A stretch of DNA of 64,000 nucleotides from Shouchella miscanthi. Its GTDB lineage: Bacteria > Bacillota > Bacilli > Bacillales > Bacillaceae_D. Made by a program: the position numbers and the translations under genes. Shown in pieces: positions 16,962-25,222 of this stretch (its first letter is position 1; each line of letters opens with the position of its first letter). Location: contig NZ_CP042163.1 of the NCBI RefSeq assembly GCF_007725405.1, forward strand, positions 3,906,001 through 3,970,000, in the 5' to 3' direction. The notes beneath the pieces are model-generated. The model saw only the letters and a list, made by a program, of their open reading frames with translations, ran no database searches and was not told the origin of the DNA.

Positions 16962-17660
16962 CTATGACGATTTCCTCGCCGGTTCAACAGCATCCATCGT
17001 TGAGACTACTCCAAGAACAGGAAGGTTTAAGATCTTCTCAATATCTTTTTCTGATTTCACTGTTGTATCTAAGTATTCAAGTAAAAATGCTAATCCTACT
17101 GCTCCCATTAATCCAACAACAAACGCAATCGCCATATTTAAAATTGTATTAGGACTCGATGGTGATGGATTTTCACCAACTACTGCTTCTGATAGGATTG
17201 TTACATTATCTGTGCTTAGAATATCGGGAATTTGCGCTTCAAATACAGTTGAAATTTCATTTACAATGGCTGTTGCTTCTTCTGGTTTGTCAGCTTCAAC
17301 CGTTACAAGTAGCACTTGGGAATTGTTTTGATTTGTCACAGACACCATATTTTGAAGTGTACTAAGACTATAATCTAAGTTCCCATTTTCAATGACATCA
17401 TTTAAAATACGAGGGCTTTTAATGATCTGCGTATATGTACCGACGAGCTCTAAACTTGTTCGGACATCGTTTTGAGTTACGCCTTCCTCTGTACCTGCTT
17501 GATAAATTAATAATTCTGCAGAACGTTCGTATTTTGGAGTAAGGACAAAAACACTTACTAACGTACCAGCTAACATTGCTAACAACGGAATCGCAACGAG
17601 CAATTTCCAGCGTTGTTTTAATGTTTGAAAGATTTCTTTCAAACTTATCGTTTCTTCCAT
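16962..17660 (-). CDS. Wzz-type membrane modulator of the tyrosine kinase (YwqC/CpsC family)
   Basis: A 232-residue protein with two transmembrane helices (LLVAIPLLAMLAGTLVSVFV near residue 20 and MAIAFVVGLMGAVGLAFLL near residue 175) flanking an extracellular coil-rich domain. The family works as chain-length determinant and as activator of BY-kinases; the C-terminal cytoplasmic tail after the second helix (EYLDTTVKSEKDIEKILNLP) is the usual kinase-activating region. It is first in the three-gene operon, with TAGGAGG before its ATG and an extended -10 promoter upstream. Confidence 0.92.
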   Translation of the reverse strand: MEETISLKEIFQTLKQRWKLLVAIPLLAMLAGTLVSVFVLTPKYERSAELLIYQAGTEEGVTQNDVRTSLELVGTYTQIIKSPRILNDVIENGNLDYSLSTLQNMVSVTNQNNSQVLLVTVEADKPEEATAIVNEISTVFEAQIPDILSTDNVTILSEAVVGENPSPSSPNTILNMAIAFVVGLMGAVGLAFLLEYLDTTVKSEKDIEKILNLPVLGVVSTMDAVEPARKSS

Positions 17661-17702
17661 CTAATCGCTAACCTCCTAAACGTATACCATAACTCAAATC
17701 GA

Positions 17703-17711
17703 ATTATATCA
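17703..17711 (-). promoter_or_regulatory. Extended -10 promoter for the kinase operon
   Basis: The minus strand has TGATATAAT, an ideal TGnTATAAT element, about 43 bases before the modulator start. No good -35 element is seen, which extended -10 promoters do not require. Confidence 0.6.
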
Positions 17712-17942
17712 TAATTTGACTAACAATATTGATAAATCATCGTCATTTTTATTGCTAATTCTACTGTTTCAAACAGGATTAGACCGCATCTATTGTATTT
17801 GTAGACCAGGAAAACGAACTTTTCACTAAAAATTACAACAAAATGTTCTTGTTCTTATGATCAGCTTCTTTTATCCTAGTAAGAGAGAATGAATACATAC
17901 ATCGTTACATTTACCATTTTAATAGTAGAAAGGCGTTTTTAA

Positions 17943-18863
17943 ATGAAGAAAAAAACGGCACTGAAAGTAACCGCATTAATCTTTGGAATCCTTTTTTTAG
18001 TCGTAATTGGAGTAGGCCTTTATATCTTTAATGATATACGAAACACTGCTAATCAAATGTATGAGCCACTTGGTGATCGTCAAGGGTCTTCGCCCATTCG
18101 TGAAACCGAGATTCAAGAAGGAGAACCTATTTCCATTTTACTAGCTGGTGTTGACCATACACCTGGTCGTGAAGAAGATGTCGTAGGTCGTTCAGACTCC
18201 ATTATTGTGATGACATTAAATCCGGTAGAACGATCTACGAAGATGCTTTCTATTCCGCGCGATACACGTGTGAACATTGTCGGTAGAGGGACAACAGAAA
18301 AAATTAACCACGCCCACGCATACGGCGGGGCAGAAATGTTAATTAATACGATTGAAGAAGCGTTTGATATCCCTATTGATCACTATGCCGGAATTAATAT
18401 GGAAGGGTTCACTCGCCTTATTGATGCTTTTAATGGCGTCGAAGTCTACAATGACCTTTCCTTTACAATGGATGGCTCTCAATTTCCAGAAGGGACCATT
18501 TCTTTGGACGGCGAAGAAGCACTAAAGTATACACGCATGCGCTATGACGATCCTCGCGGCGATGCAGGACGCGCTAATCGACAACGGGATGTAATCGAAG
18601 CATTAATGAACGAAGCGGCTTCCCTTAGTTCGATTACAAAAGCAGGAGATATTCTTGATGTATTAGGCTCTACTGTTCGAACGGACTTAGCATTAGGCGA
18701 TATGTGGTCTTACCAGTCCGATTATATCGATGCACTCGATCAAGTAGATCAAATTGAAGTGAATTATACAGGACAGACGATTGACGGCTTGTGGTATGCG
18801 ATTGTAAATGATGAAGAAAAAGCGCGTGTACGAGACGAAATGCGTAGCCATCTTGATTTATAA
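17943..18863 (+). CDS. LytR-CpsA-Psr (LCP) family cell-wall glycopolymer ligase
   Basis: A 306-residue type II membrane protein with a short cytoplasmic N-terminus (MKKKTALK), one helix (ALIFGILFLVVIGVGLYIF), and the extracellular LCP domain. Conserved parts are ILLAGVDHTPG, GRSDSIIVMTLNP, the Arg and Asp in SIPRDTRVNI, and the arginine-rich RMRYDDPRGDAGRANRQRDV that binds the lipid pyrophosphate. LCP enzymes transfer teichoic acids or capsule from undecaprenyl carriers to peptidoglycan. The gene is divergent from the tyrosine-kinase operon, which suggests both serve a surface polymer. Confidence 0.93.
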   Translation: MKKKTALKVTALIFGILFLVVIGVGLYIFNDIRNTANQMYEPLGDRQGSSPIRETEIQEGEPISILLAGVDHTPGREEDVVGRSDSIIVMTLNPVERSTKMLSIPRDTRVNIVGRGTTEKINHAHAYGGAEMLINTIEEAFDIPIDHYAGINMEGFTRLIDAFNGVEVYNDLSFTMDGSQFPEGTISLDGEEALKYTRMRYDDPRGDAGRANRQRDVIEALMNEAASLSSITKAGDILDVLGSTVRTDLALGDMWSYQSDYIDALDQVDQIEVNYTGQTIDGLWYAIVNDEEKARVRDEMRSHLDL

Positions 18864-18871
18864 AGCGACAC

Positions 18872-18902
18872 AAAAAAGGAGCGCAAGAGCGCTCCTTTTT
18901 TA
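18872..18902. terminator. Bidirectional terminator between the LCP gene and ykkD
   Basis: AAAAAAGGAGCGC pairs with GCGCTCCTTTTTT around AAGA. It lies between convergent genes and has A and T runs on both sides. Confidence 0.88.
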
Positions 18903-18905
18903 ATT

Positions 18906-19220
18906 CTAAGATACTAACCGTAAACCAATTACGGCAACAACAACGAGACCGATAAAGAATAGTCTTAACCGATCTTTTGATTCATTGTAGAAGAACATAC
19001 CAACTAGCGCACTACCGACTGTACCAATTCCAGTCCACACTGCATATGCCACACCGAGGGGGATCGTTTCCATTGCTAATCCTAAAAGGGTGAAGCTTAT
19101 AATAAAGCCAACAATTAAGATACTAAAACCCTTTTTCTTTTCGCCTGTTGCAATCATCTGAATCCCACTTACGCCTACTACTTCAAAGATACCGGCGATG
19201 ATTAACATGATCCAACTCAT
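18906..19220 (-). CDS. ykkD: SMR-family efflux subunit, YkkD-like
   Basis: A 104-residue, four-helix small multidrug resistance protein (GIFEVVGVSGIQ in helix 1 with the membrane Glu; PLGVAYAVWTGIGTVGSALVG in helix 3). In SMR pumps the helix-1 Glu couples proton exchange with cation export. Its start overlaps the stop of the partner gene by four bases. The pair is clearly YkkC and YkkD by length, order and motifs; in B. subtilis these act as a heterodimer. The substrates may be guanidinium or quaternary cations. Confidence 0.88.
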   Translation of the reverse strand: MSWIMLIIAGIFEVVGVSGIQMIATGEKKKGFSILIVGFIISFTLLGLAMETIPLGVAYAVWTGIGTVGSALVGMFFYNESKDRLRLFFIGLVVVAVIGLRLVS

Positions 19221-19552
19221 GCTTCATCCACCCCTTCAACCTTTTTATTACCTGTGACAAGTTTTAACCCTAATACCCCTGCGAGTAAGACAACAATAAA
19301 AAAGAACATCCATAGATTAAACGATGCACCAAATAGAAAAATATCAACAAATACTGTCCCAACAGTACCAAGTGCTACAAATATTGCGTATACTGTACTC
19401 GTCGGTAAAACCGTTGCAGCACGGACAAGTAACGTAAAGCTAACGACGATTCCAATGGTTGTCAGACCCCATTCAAACGGTGTACTGGCATACTTAAGAC
19501 CAGTTGCCCAGCCGACTTCAAAGATACCTGCTATAATTACGAACATCCACAT
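19217..19552 (-). CDS. ykkC: SMR-family efflux subunit, YkkC-like
   Basis: A 111-residue partner of YkkD with four helices: GIFEVGWATGLKYA carries the coupling Glu, and STVYAIFVALGTVGTVFVD is the helix-3 signature. The C-terminus GLKLVTGNKKVEGVDEA resembles YkkC. It is first in the two-gene operon. The promoter and the operator of the divergent TetR gene lie directly upstream, and no guanidine-I riboswitch fold is visible in the roughly 100-base gap. Confidence 0.88.
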   Translation of the reverse strand: MWMFVIIAGIFEVGWATGLKYASTPFEWGLTTIGIVVSFTLLVRAATVLPTSTVYAIFVALGTVGTVFVDIFLFGASFNLWMFFFIVVLLAGVLGLKLVTGNKKVEGVDEA

Positions 19553-19581
19553 ATAGAGTCACGCACCTTTATTTATTCATC

Positions 19582-19605
19582 ATACTAACTACCGGTAGTT
19601 AGTAT
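19582..19605. promoter_or_regulatory. Perfect 24-base palindromic operator for the TetR regulator
   Basis: A 24-base perfect inverted repeat centred on ACCGGT (inner arms AACTACC and GGTAGTT) lies between ykkC and tetR and overlaps the ykkC -10 element. Location and symmetry fit autoregulated TetR control of both genes. Confidence 0.85.
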
Positions 19606-19629
19606 AACACGCTTTAATAATGTTGACAA
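19601..19629 (-). promoter_or_regulatory. SigA promoter of ykkCD
   Basis: On the minus strand TTGTCA (19624-19629) and TATACT (19601-19606) are 17 bases apart. The -10 element overlaps the TetR palindrome by five bases, so repressor binding would block polymerase. Confidence 0.75.
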
Positions 19630-19653
19630 TCTTTTTTCCGAAAGGATGACACA

Positions 19654-20241
19654 ATGAATACAAAAGCACGAATCATGGACGTCGCACGTCACTCTTTTTC
19701 AAAACATGGGTACGAAGGAACCACTTTAGCTCAGATCGCAAAAGAAGTTGGCATTCAAAAACCCTCTATGTACAATCACTTCAAAAGCAAAGCCGAGCTC
19801 TATTTACTACTATGCGAACGAATCACAAGCCAGCTTGTTGATACCATTGCATCGACTGCCGCACAGTATGAAACGTCAGAAAGTAAAACAAGGCTTTATC
19901 ATGTATTGAAAAACAGCTGCGATTTTATTATGTACGAACAAGAAGGTGCTATGTATAAACGATTCATGTTGTTTCCACCAGCTGATCTCAAACAAGACGT
20001 TCTTTCCATTGTTCTAAAGGGAGATGAAGCGATTCATCGCACCCTTCACGAGCTTTTTCAACAAGGACAAAAAGAAAAGCGGTTTAAACCTATACCTGAA
20101 CAAATGTTTCTTTCAGCGTATTTCTGCTTGCTTGATGGGCTTTTTACCGAAAGTTTTATTTATGAAGACGATGACTTTCAACGGCGGTTTAAAGAAGCTT
20201 GGACCATTTTTTGGTACGGTATATCCACCGACTCGTTATAA
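19654..20241 (+). CDS. TetR-family transcriptional repressor
   Basis: A 195-residue regulator. The N-terminal helix-turn-helix is RHSFSKHGYEGTTLAQIAKE followed by VGIQKPSMYNHFKSKAEL, the standard TetR form. The C-terminal helical domain is the ligand-binding and dimer part. GAAAGGATG lies before the ATG. It is divergent from the SMR pair with a perfect palindrome between them, so it very likely represses ykkCD and itself and is released by a transported cation. Confidence 0.92.
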   Translation: MNTKARIMDVARHSFSKHGYEGTTLAQIAKEVGIQKPSMYNHFKSKAELYLLLCERITSQLVDTIASTAAQYETSESKTRLYHVLKNSCDFIMYEQEGAMYKRFMLFPPADLKQDVLSIVLKGDEAIHRTLHELFQQGQKEKRFKPIPEQMFLSAYFCLLDGLFTESFIYEDDDFQRRFKEAWTIFWYGISTDSL

Positions 20242-20316
20242 ACTTAGAGGTTTTAAATAGGTGCTCCTTGGGAATCCATACACACATCAGTGAATACCTT
20301 AGGAGGAATAACATTC

Positions 20317-20964
20317 ATGAACGTACTCGTTATTGGAGCGAATGGACAAGTCGGTAAACACCTTATTCAACAATTGCAGGAAAGCGAACATACATCAATT
20401 GCCATGGTTCGAAAAAAGGAACAAGTCGAGACGATGAAGGAGCTAGGAGCAGATGACGTCGTGATTGCCGATTTAGAAGATGATTTCAGTGAAGCATTCA
20501 CACAAGCGGATGCGGTACTATTCGCAGCTGGTTCTGGTGGTTCAACCGGAGCTGATAAGACGCTAACCGTTGATTTATGGGGTGCCATAAAAGCTTTTCG
20601 TTACGCAGAAGACGCATCGATTAAGCAGTTTGTTCAGTTAAGTTCCATCGGGGCAGGCAACCCAGATGCCCAGCCAGACAAAATTAAACACTATATGGTT
20701 GCCAAAGCAGTCGCAGATCAAGTACTAATGTCCACATCCTTATCTTATAGCATTGTACGCCCAGGGGTTTTAACGAATGACAAGCCAGCAGGCACTATTC
20801 AAGCTAAAGCTGAATTTGAGCAACTCTCGGATAGCTCTATATCAAGAGCCGATGTGGCAGCTGTATTAATTGAATCATTAACAAATGAAGCTACTCACGG
20901 CAAAGCCTTTGAAATTATTGGAGGCAGCGAACAACGAACAGACGCATTATCTACACTTAACTAA
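20317..20964 (+). CDS. Atypical short-chain dehydrogenase / NAD(P)-binding protein (YhfK-like)
   Basis: A 215-residue Rossmann-fold protein of the SDR_a5/NmrA group. The nucleotide-binding motif is VLVIGANGQVGKHL at the N-terminus; DAVLFAAGSGGSTGADKT and VQLSSIGAG and SYSIVRPGVLT follow, as in YhfK. The start at 20317 follows TAGGAGG; the frame upstream lacks such a site. It may act as a redox-dependent reductase or NADP sensor, but the substrate is unknown. It stands after tetR as a separate unit and ends at a strong terminator. Confidence 0.85.
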   Translation: MNVLVIGANGQVGKHLIQQLQESEHTSIAMVRKKEQVETMKELGADDVVIADLEDDFSEAFTQADAVLFAAGSGGSTGADKTLTVDLWGAIKAFRYAEDASIKQFVQLSSIGAGNPDAQPDKIKHYMVAKAVADQVLMSTSLSYSIVRPGVLTNDKPAGTIQAKAEFEQLSDSSISRADVAAVLIESLTNEATHGKAFEIIGGSEQRTDALSTLN

Positions 20965-20970
20965 TTGCAC

Positions 20971-21011
20971 AAAAGAAAGCTTGCTATGCCAGGGCATAGC
21001 AAGCTTTCTTT
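20971..21011. terminator. Bidirectional terminator between the SDR gene and rodA
   Basis: AAAGAAAGCTTGCTATGCC pairs with GGCATAGCAAGCTTTCTTT around a two-base loop region. The long perfect stem between convergent genes overlaps the rodA stop codon. Confidence 0.9.
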
Positions 21012-22233
21012 ATGCGTGTCTTCCTCTTAATTCGTCTAGCCTCGCCGCTTCTTTTGAAGGTTCAAACATATAGCTTTTCTGCCTCATCCCAATATTTAAA
21101 ACAATCCCAATCGCAATCATATTGGTCATCAATGCACTTCCACCATAGCTTAAAAACGGTAGAGCAATACCTGTGACTGGCATTAAACCAACCGTCATCG
21201 CGATGTTTTGAAAAATTTGAAACGTTAGCATCCCAGCAATACCTGCAATCATATAGGTTCCATATAAATCTTTACACGCCATCGCTAACATAATCATGCG
21301 ATAAATAAGCAGAAAAAACACACAAATAACGAGCGTTGAACCAACGAACCCAAACTCTTCCCCTATCACGGCAAAAATAAAATCTGTATGCATTTCGGGG
21401 ATCGCAGCATTTGCTGCTTGCACACTGTTTAAGAAACCAACGCCTAATAGTTGACCAGAGCCAATACCAGTCGTTGCCCCTAGCGTTTGCATCGCGTAGC
21501 TCGTCGCATATTCTTCTGGATATAACCATCCGTAGATGCGTACAAGTTGATGTGGTTCTAATAGCTCCCATTGAATAAGTAAATCGACATAATTAAAAAA
21601 TAAATAAAAGATAAGGGCAATAAAAGCTGTTGCCATGCCTGCTAACATAAGAATAATCTTCATCGACATATTGGATACAAGTATGGCTACTGCCACAATT
21701 GATACGAGTACAAGGGCTGAACCAAGATCAGGTTGTTTTAATACTAAGAAAATAGGTGGTAGGCTAACGGCTAAAATCAGTCCCAGTTTCATTAAGTCTG
21801 TTTTTAGATTTTGCTCTTTATAGCGTTTGTTCAAATACATAACAAGATGCGCTAACGCTAGCACTAATATAATTTTCATAATCTCTGACGGTTGATAGAT
21901 AGGCGTATTATTAATCCCAATCCATCTCGTTGCTTCGTTCCTTGACACCCCAAAAAATTCAACAATTAACAGTAATATCATTCCAAATGTATAAGCCGGT
22001 ATCGTTAAATATTTAAAATATTCGTAATCTAAAAACATGATAATGACAATTAGCACTACACCAATAAGCATCCAACGCGCTTGTGATAACATATACACAT
22101 GCCGATAAGCCTCGTCCACATATTGACTAGTCGTTCCTGCATAGATAGCCATTGCACTTATACATAAAAGCAAAAAAACGAGAAATAGTAATGTGTAATC
22201 AATCCGGTCATGCCACTGTTTCTCTCTCTCCAT
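21010..22233 (-). CDS. rodA: SEDS-family peptidoglycan glycosyltransferase RodA/FtsW type
   Basis: A 407-residue protein with about ten transmembrane helices. SEDS hallmarks are visible: RWIGINNTPIYQPSEIMKI in the second third, HTDFIFAVIGEEFGF (the extracellular loop before the catalytic Asp region), and the C-terminal GIALPFLSYGGSALMTNMIA. RodA polymerises glycan strands with a class B penicillin-binding protein during elongation. Length and motifs favour RodA over FtsW or SpoVE. It is convergent with the SDR gene and divergent from galE. A variant C-terminal tail ends ARLDELRGRHA. Confidence 0.85.
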   Translation of the reverse strand: MEREKQWHDRIDYTLLFLVFLLLCISAMAIYAGTTSQYVDEAYRHVYMLSQARWMLIGVVLIVIIMFLDYEYFKYLTIPAYTFGMILLLIVEFFGVSRNEATRWIGINNTPIYQPSEIMKIILVLALAHLVMYLNKRYKEQNLKTDLMKLGLILAVSLPPIFLVLKQPDLGSALVLVSIVAVAILVSNMSMKIILMLAGMATAFIALIFYLFFNYVDLLIQWELLEPHQLVRIYGWLYPEEYATSYAMQTLGATTGIGSGQLLGVGFLNSVQAANAAIPEMHTDFIFAVIGEEFGFVGSTLVICVFFLLIYRMIMLAMACKDLYGTYMIAGIAGMLTFQIFQNIAMTVGLMPVTGIALPFLSYGGSALMTNMIAIGIVLNIGMRQKSYMFEPSKEAARLDELRGRHA

Positions 22234-22331
22234 GACGGTCCCCCTTTAATTCCACTTCTTTCAATCTATCATACCATGTTTTTTCCTAACCGCGTATGAA
22301 ATAGCCAGCTATTTTGTTGTTTCCTTTTCTT

Positions 22332-22340
22332 TGCTATACT
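22332..22340 (+). promoter_or_regulatory. Extended -10 promoter for galE
   Basis: TGCTATACT is an extended -10 element 38 bases before the galE ATG. A weak -35 (TTTTGT) lies 17 bases upstream of its hexamer. Confidence 0.5.
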
Positions 22341-22377
22341 GAACATAATCTCATCTATAAAGAAGGAGTTTTTGTCC

Positions 22378-23391
22378 ATGTCGATTCTTGTCACAGGAGG
22401 CGCCGGTTATATAGGTAGTCATACATGTGTAGAGCTCTTACAAGCTGGCTATGACGTCATTGTCGTTGATAACCTTGCGAATAGTCGTGAAGAAACGTTA
22501 AGGGAAATTGAAGCGATCTCAGGTAAATCACTTACGTACTATTCAACAAATTTGTTAGACACAAACGGTTTGGATCAAGTCTTTGAAAATCATACGATTG
22601 ACGCAGTTATTCATTTCGCTGGATTAAAAGCTGTTGGAGAATCCGTTGAAAAACCACTACACTATTACGAAACAAATTTACTAAGTACGATTCAACTATG
22701 TAAAGCAATGGAACGTCATGGCGTACATAAATTGGTTTTTAGTTCATCTGCCACAGTATACGGCATTCCTGAACAAGTGCCTGTTCATGAGGATGCACCC
22801 ATTCAAGCACTCAATCCATATGGTCGTACGAAAATTATGATTGAAGAGATCTTGCGCGATCTTGCTGCTACGGATGAAAAATGGAGCATTTCGTTGTTGC
22901 GGTATTTTAATCCGATCGGTGCGCATAAGAGCGGCAGAATTGGCGAAGAACCGAGTGGTATTCCAAATAACTTAATGCCTTATATTACGCAAGTTGCCGT
23001 TGGTATAAGAGAAGAGCTTTCCGTTTTTGGTGATGATTACCCAACAGAAGATGGTACGTGTATCCGCGATTATATTCACGTGGTTGATTTAGCATTAGGC
23101 CATTTAAAAGCACTTGAAAAACTTGAAGAGACAAGCGGTGCTCAAGCTTATAACCTTGGTACAGGGAATGGGTACAGTGTATTAGAAGTTGTTGCCGCTT
23201 TTGAAGAAGCATCAGGCAAAACGATAGCTAAAAAGGTCGTCGAACGACGCCCAGGCGATGCACCTGTTACGTATGCAGACGCCTCGAAAGCAGAGCGCGA
23301 GCTAGGGTGGAAAGCAGAGCGTGGGTTAGGAGAAATGTGCGAGGACTCGTGGAGATGGCAGTCTCATCGGGCAAAACAACTAGCAGAATAA
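22378..23391 (+). CDS. galE: UDP-glucose 4-epimerase
   Basis: A 337-residue extended SDR. The NAD motif [20 protein letters not shown] opens the protein, the Ser of FSSSATVYG and the YxxxK of NPYGRTKIM form the catalytic set, and [16 protein letters not shown] and [12 protein letters not shown]-type segments are standard for GalE (here [16 protein letters not shown]). The ATG at 22378 follows AAGGAG by 10 bases; a TTG six bases earlier is too close. It interconverts UDP-glucose and UDP-galactose, supplying galactose for wall polymers or catabolism. It ends at a terminator. Confidence 0.95.
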   Translation: MSILVTGGAGYIGSHTCVELLQAGYDVIVVDNLANSREETLREIEAISGKSLTYYSTNLLDTNGLDQVFENHTIDAVIHFAGLKAVGESVEKPLHYYETNLLSTIQLCKAMERHGVHKLVFSSSATVYGIPEQVPVHEDAPIQALNPYGRTKIMIEEILRDLAATDEKWSISLLRYFNPIGAHKSGRIGEEPSGIPNNLMPYITQVAVGIREELSVFGDDYPTEDGTCIRDYIHVVDLALGHLKALEKLEETSGAQAYNLGTGNGYSVLEVVAAFEEASGKTIAKKVVERRPGDAPVTYADASKAERELGWKAERGLGEMCEDSWRWQSHRAKQLAE

Positions 23392-23396
23392 CGGTT

Positions 23397-23428
23397 AAAA
23401 GCTTTGGGGCCTACTCCAAAGCTTTTTT
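23397..23428 (+). terminator. Terminator after galE
   Basis: AAAAGCTTTGGGG pairs with CTCCAAAGCTTTTTT around CCTA, six bases after the galE stop. Confidence 0.88.
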
Positions 23429-23580
23429 GATTTTTCATGTATAGGCTTCATTTTTATCGTTGACACTATTCTAGTACGATTAAATGATAGCGTGACGGGT
23501 ATAAGAGATAAATAAACACGATAGCGAAACTGGCTATTCCATTCGTATTGAAAATCTAACAACAGAAAGAGTGACACGTC

Positions 23581-23850
23581 ATGGAGATACAAAAGTCGCC
23601 TCAATGCTACTGGATTGAAAAAACGGCTTCACAACCAATTGCAGAGCTCACTTTTACAAAAGAAGAAGAAGTCCTTACTATTACTCATACATTTGTCGAT
23701 CCAGCGTACCGAGCACAAGGATTAGGAGCAGAGCTAGTTTCATCTCTCGTTGATGATGCTCGCACACACAAGCAAAGGATTAACCCTGTATGTCCTTATG
23801 CAAAAAAACAGTTTGAGCAACACCCTGAATACAAGGATGTGCTTTTGTAG
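23581..23850 (+). CDS. Small GNAT-fold acetyltransferase-like protein (YjdJ/COG2388 type)
   Basis: An 89-residue protein with the acetyl-CoA-binding strand-helix region ITHTFVDPAYRAQGLGAELV and the ending NPVCPYAKKQFEQHPEY typical of the very short GNAT group. Members of this group lack the outer strands of full GNAT enzymes, and their substrates are mostly unknown. It stands alone between galE and the lipoprotein gene; no strong ribosome-binding site is seen beyond GAGTGAC. Confidence 0.82.
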   Translation: MEIQKSPQCYWIEKTASQPIAELTFTKEEEVLTITHTFVDPAYRAQGLGAELVSSLVDDARTHKQRINPVCPYAKKQFEQHPEYKDVLL

Positions 23851-23946
23851 CACGTACAAAATCTTTCATACTTTCGCATCCGTTTTCATGGTAAGATAGG
23901 AAAAGATTTTTAATACTAAAATTTGACTTAGACGGAGGAACTTTCG

Positions 23947-25206
23947 ATGAAAACACCCTTCACTGTTCGCGCGCAATTGCGACTTGTGAGTGTTCTTTTT
24001 GGTGTGATGATGCTTGCTGCATGCACAACACCCGAAAGTAGTCCTGCTCCAGCAAATCCCGATGATTCATCTAATACCTCTCCCATTGACGAGGGTAACC
24101 CTCAAGCACCTGTTGAAGAGGAAGATGTTCCCTATGACGAAATGGAAAATGAGCTTTCGTTCTCGGCTGGAAATGAAACAAAAATACTCTCTGCACAAGC
24201 CGTAACGGCACCTTTTGATGCGACTTATATCGTACCTGAAGGAATGGATGTATTAGCTAATGATGATTCCTTAACGTTTACGGATACACCAGACCTCCCG
24301 TATCATTTACAGGTCTCTGTTCGTACTGAATCACTTCCATCTGATTTTGATCTCGCTCGACAACGGGACTACACATCGCTATCCTTGCGTTCAAATGTAA
24401 ATGAACCGAGTGACATTGATCTTGAACGCTTTCCGGAGCTACTATTTGACTACTATTACACCATCGAAACAACGAATGAAACCATTCATCGTCTCGTTCA
24501 CTTTGATGAACAAGCCGACCATATGTATATCGCAACATTGAACACACCTGAATCGAGGCAAGAAGATCCAAATTCCTACGCAGAGGTTGTCAGCCTGTTT
24601 CATGCTATTCTATCTTCTGCTAATGATGAAGAAATAGAAGTTGAAGCTGATACTGATTCTCTTCTTGATAAATTACAAGATCGATCTTCTTATTATGATG
24701 AAGAAAATCAGGCTCATGAAAAAGAACGATCCGTCTTCACCGCGCTTTACGAAGATGACGAATACGCATTCTCTGTTGAACATTTCACCCTTTTTCATAC
24801 CTTTAGCATTTATTTACCTGAAGGCTATCAAAAGCGTTCTTTAGGAGAGCACTCTTATAGTTTTACGAATCGCGAAGATGAAGATTTTCAACCAATTACG
24901 TTAATTATTGGACTTACGCATCCTGATATTCCACTGGATTTGCATATTAGCGCTTTACGTTCTGCCAATGAAGAATTGTCTGCTGAAGAGTATCCTATGT
25001 TCGATTTCTTTGACTATGTATTTGTCGAAATGAATGACGACGACACATTTAAAAGTGCGACGCTCATTAAAGAACGTGAAGATCAACGCATTTTTGAAGC
25101 GTCTATTCGTACAAGCCAAGAATACCTTGATGAGTTAACCTTTATTAAACTTATGACTGCCCTTTTAGAAGTGGACGATCTTGTAGAAGAAGTGCCCGTT
25201 AAATAA
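23947..25206 (+). CDS. Lipoprotein with two related domains, function unknown
   Basis: A 419-residue secreted protein. The signal ends in MMLAAC, so Cys26 is the lipid anchor. A low-complexity Pro/Ser/Asp/Glu linker (residues about 27-75) follows. The rest appears to be two copies of one domain of about 150 residues: copy one around DATYIVPEGMDVL and ending in VVSLFHAIL, copy two around TFSIYLPEGYQKRS and ending in IKLMTALLEV. Both contain a paired-strand core with long acidic stretches. No catalytic motif is recognised. GGAGG lies before the ATG. The high acidity fits an exposed protein of an alkaliphile. Confidence 0.75.
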   Translation: MKTPFTVRAQLRLVSVLFGVMMLAACTTPESSPAPANPDDSSNTSPIDEGNPQAPVEEEDVPYDEMENELSFSAGNETKILSAQAVTAPFDATYIVPEGMDVLANDDSLTFTDTPDLPYHLQVSVRTESLPSDFDLARQRDYTSLSLRSNVNEPSDIDLERFPELLFDYYYTIETTNETIHRLVHFDEQADHMYIATLNTPESRQEDPNSYAEVVSLFHAILSSANDEEIEVEADTDSLLDKLQDRSSYYDEENQAHEKERSVFTALYEDDEYAFSVEHFTLFHTFSIYLPEGYQKRSLGEHSYSFTNREDEDFQPITLIIGLTHPDIPLDLHISALRSANEELSAEEYPMFDFFDYVFVEMNDDDTFKSATLIKEREDQRIFEASIRTSQEYLDELTFIKLMTALLEVDDLVEEVPVK

Positions 25207-25222
25207 AACAGGCACTTTTTTT
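25190..25222. terminator. Bidirectional terminator between the lipoprotein gene and the Y-family polymerase
   Basis: AGTGCC and GGCACT flank an A-rich loop and are followed by a T-run. It overlaps the ends of both convergent genes. Confidence 0.75.

Noticed and set aside
19553-19653. Guanidine-I (ykkC) riboswitch ahead of ykkCD
   Set aside because: The gap is only about 100 bases and is filled by a palindromic operator and promoter; no aptamer-like conserved segments were seen.
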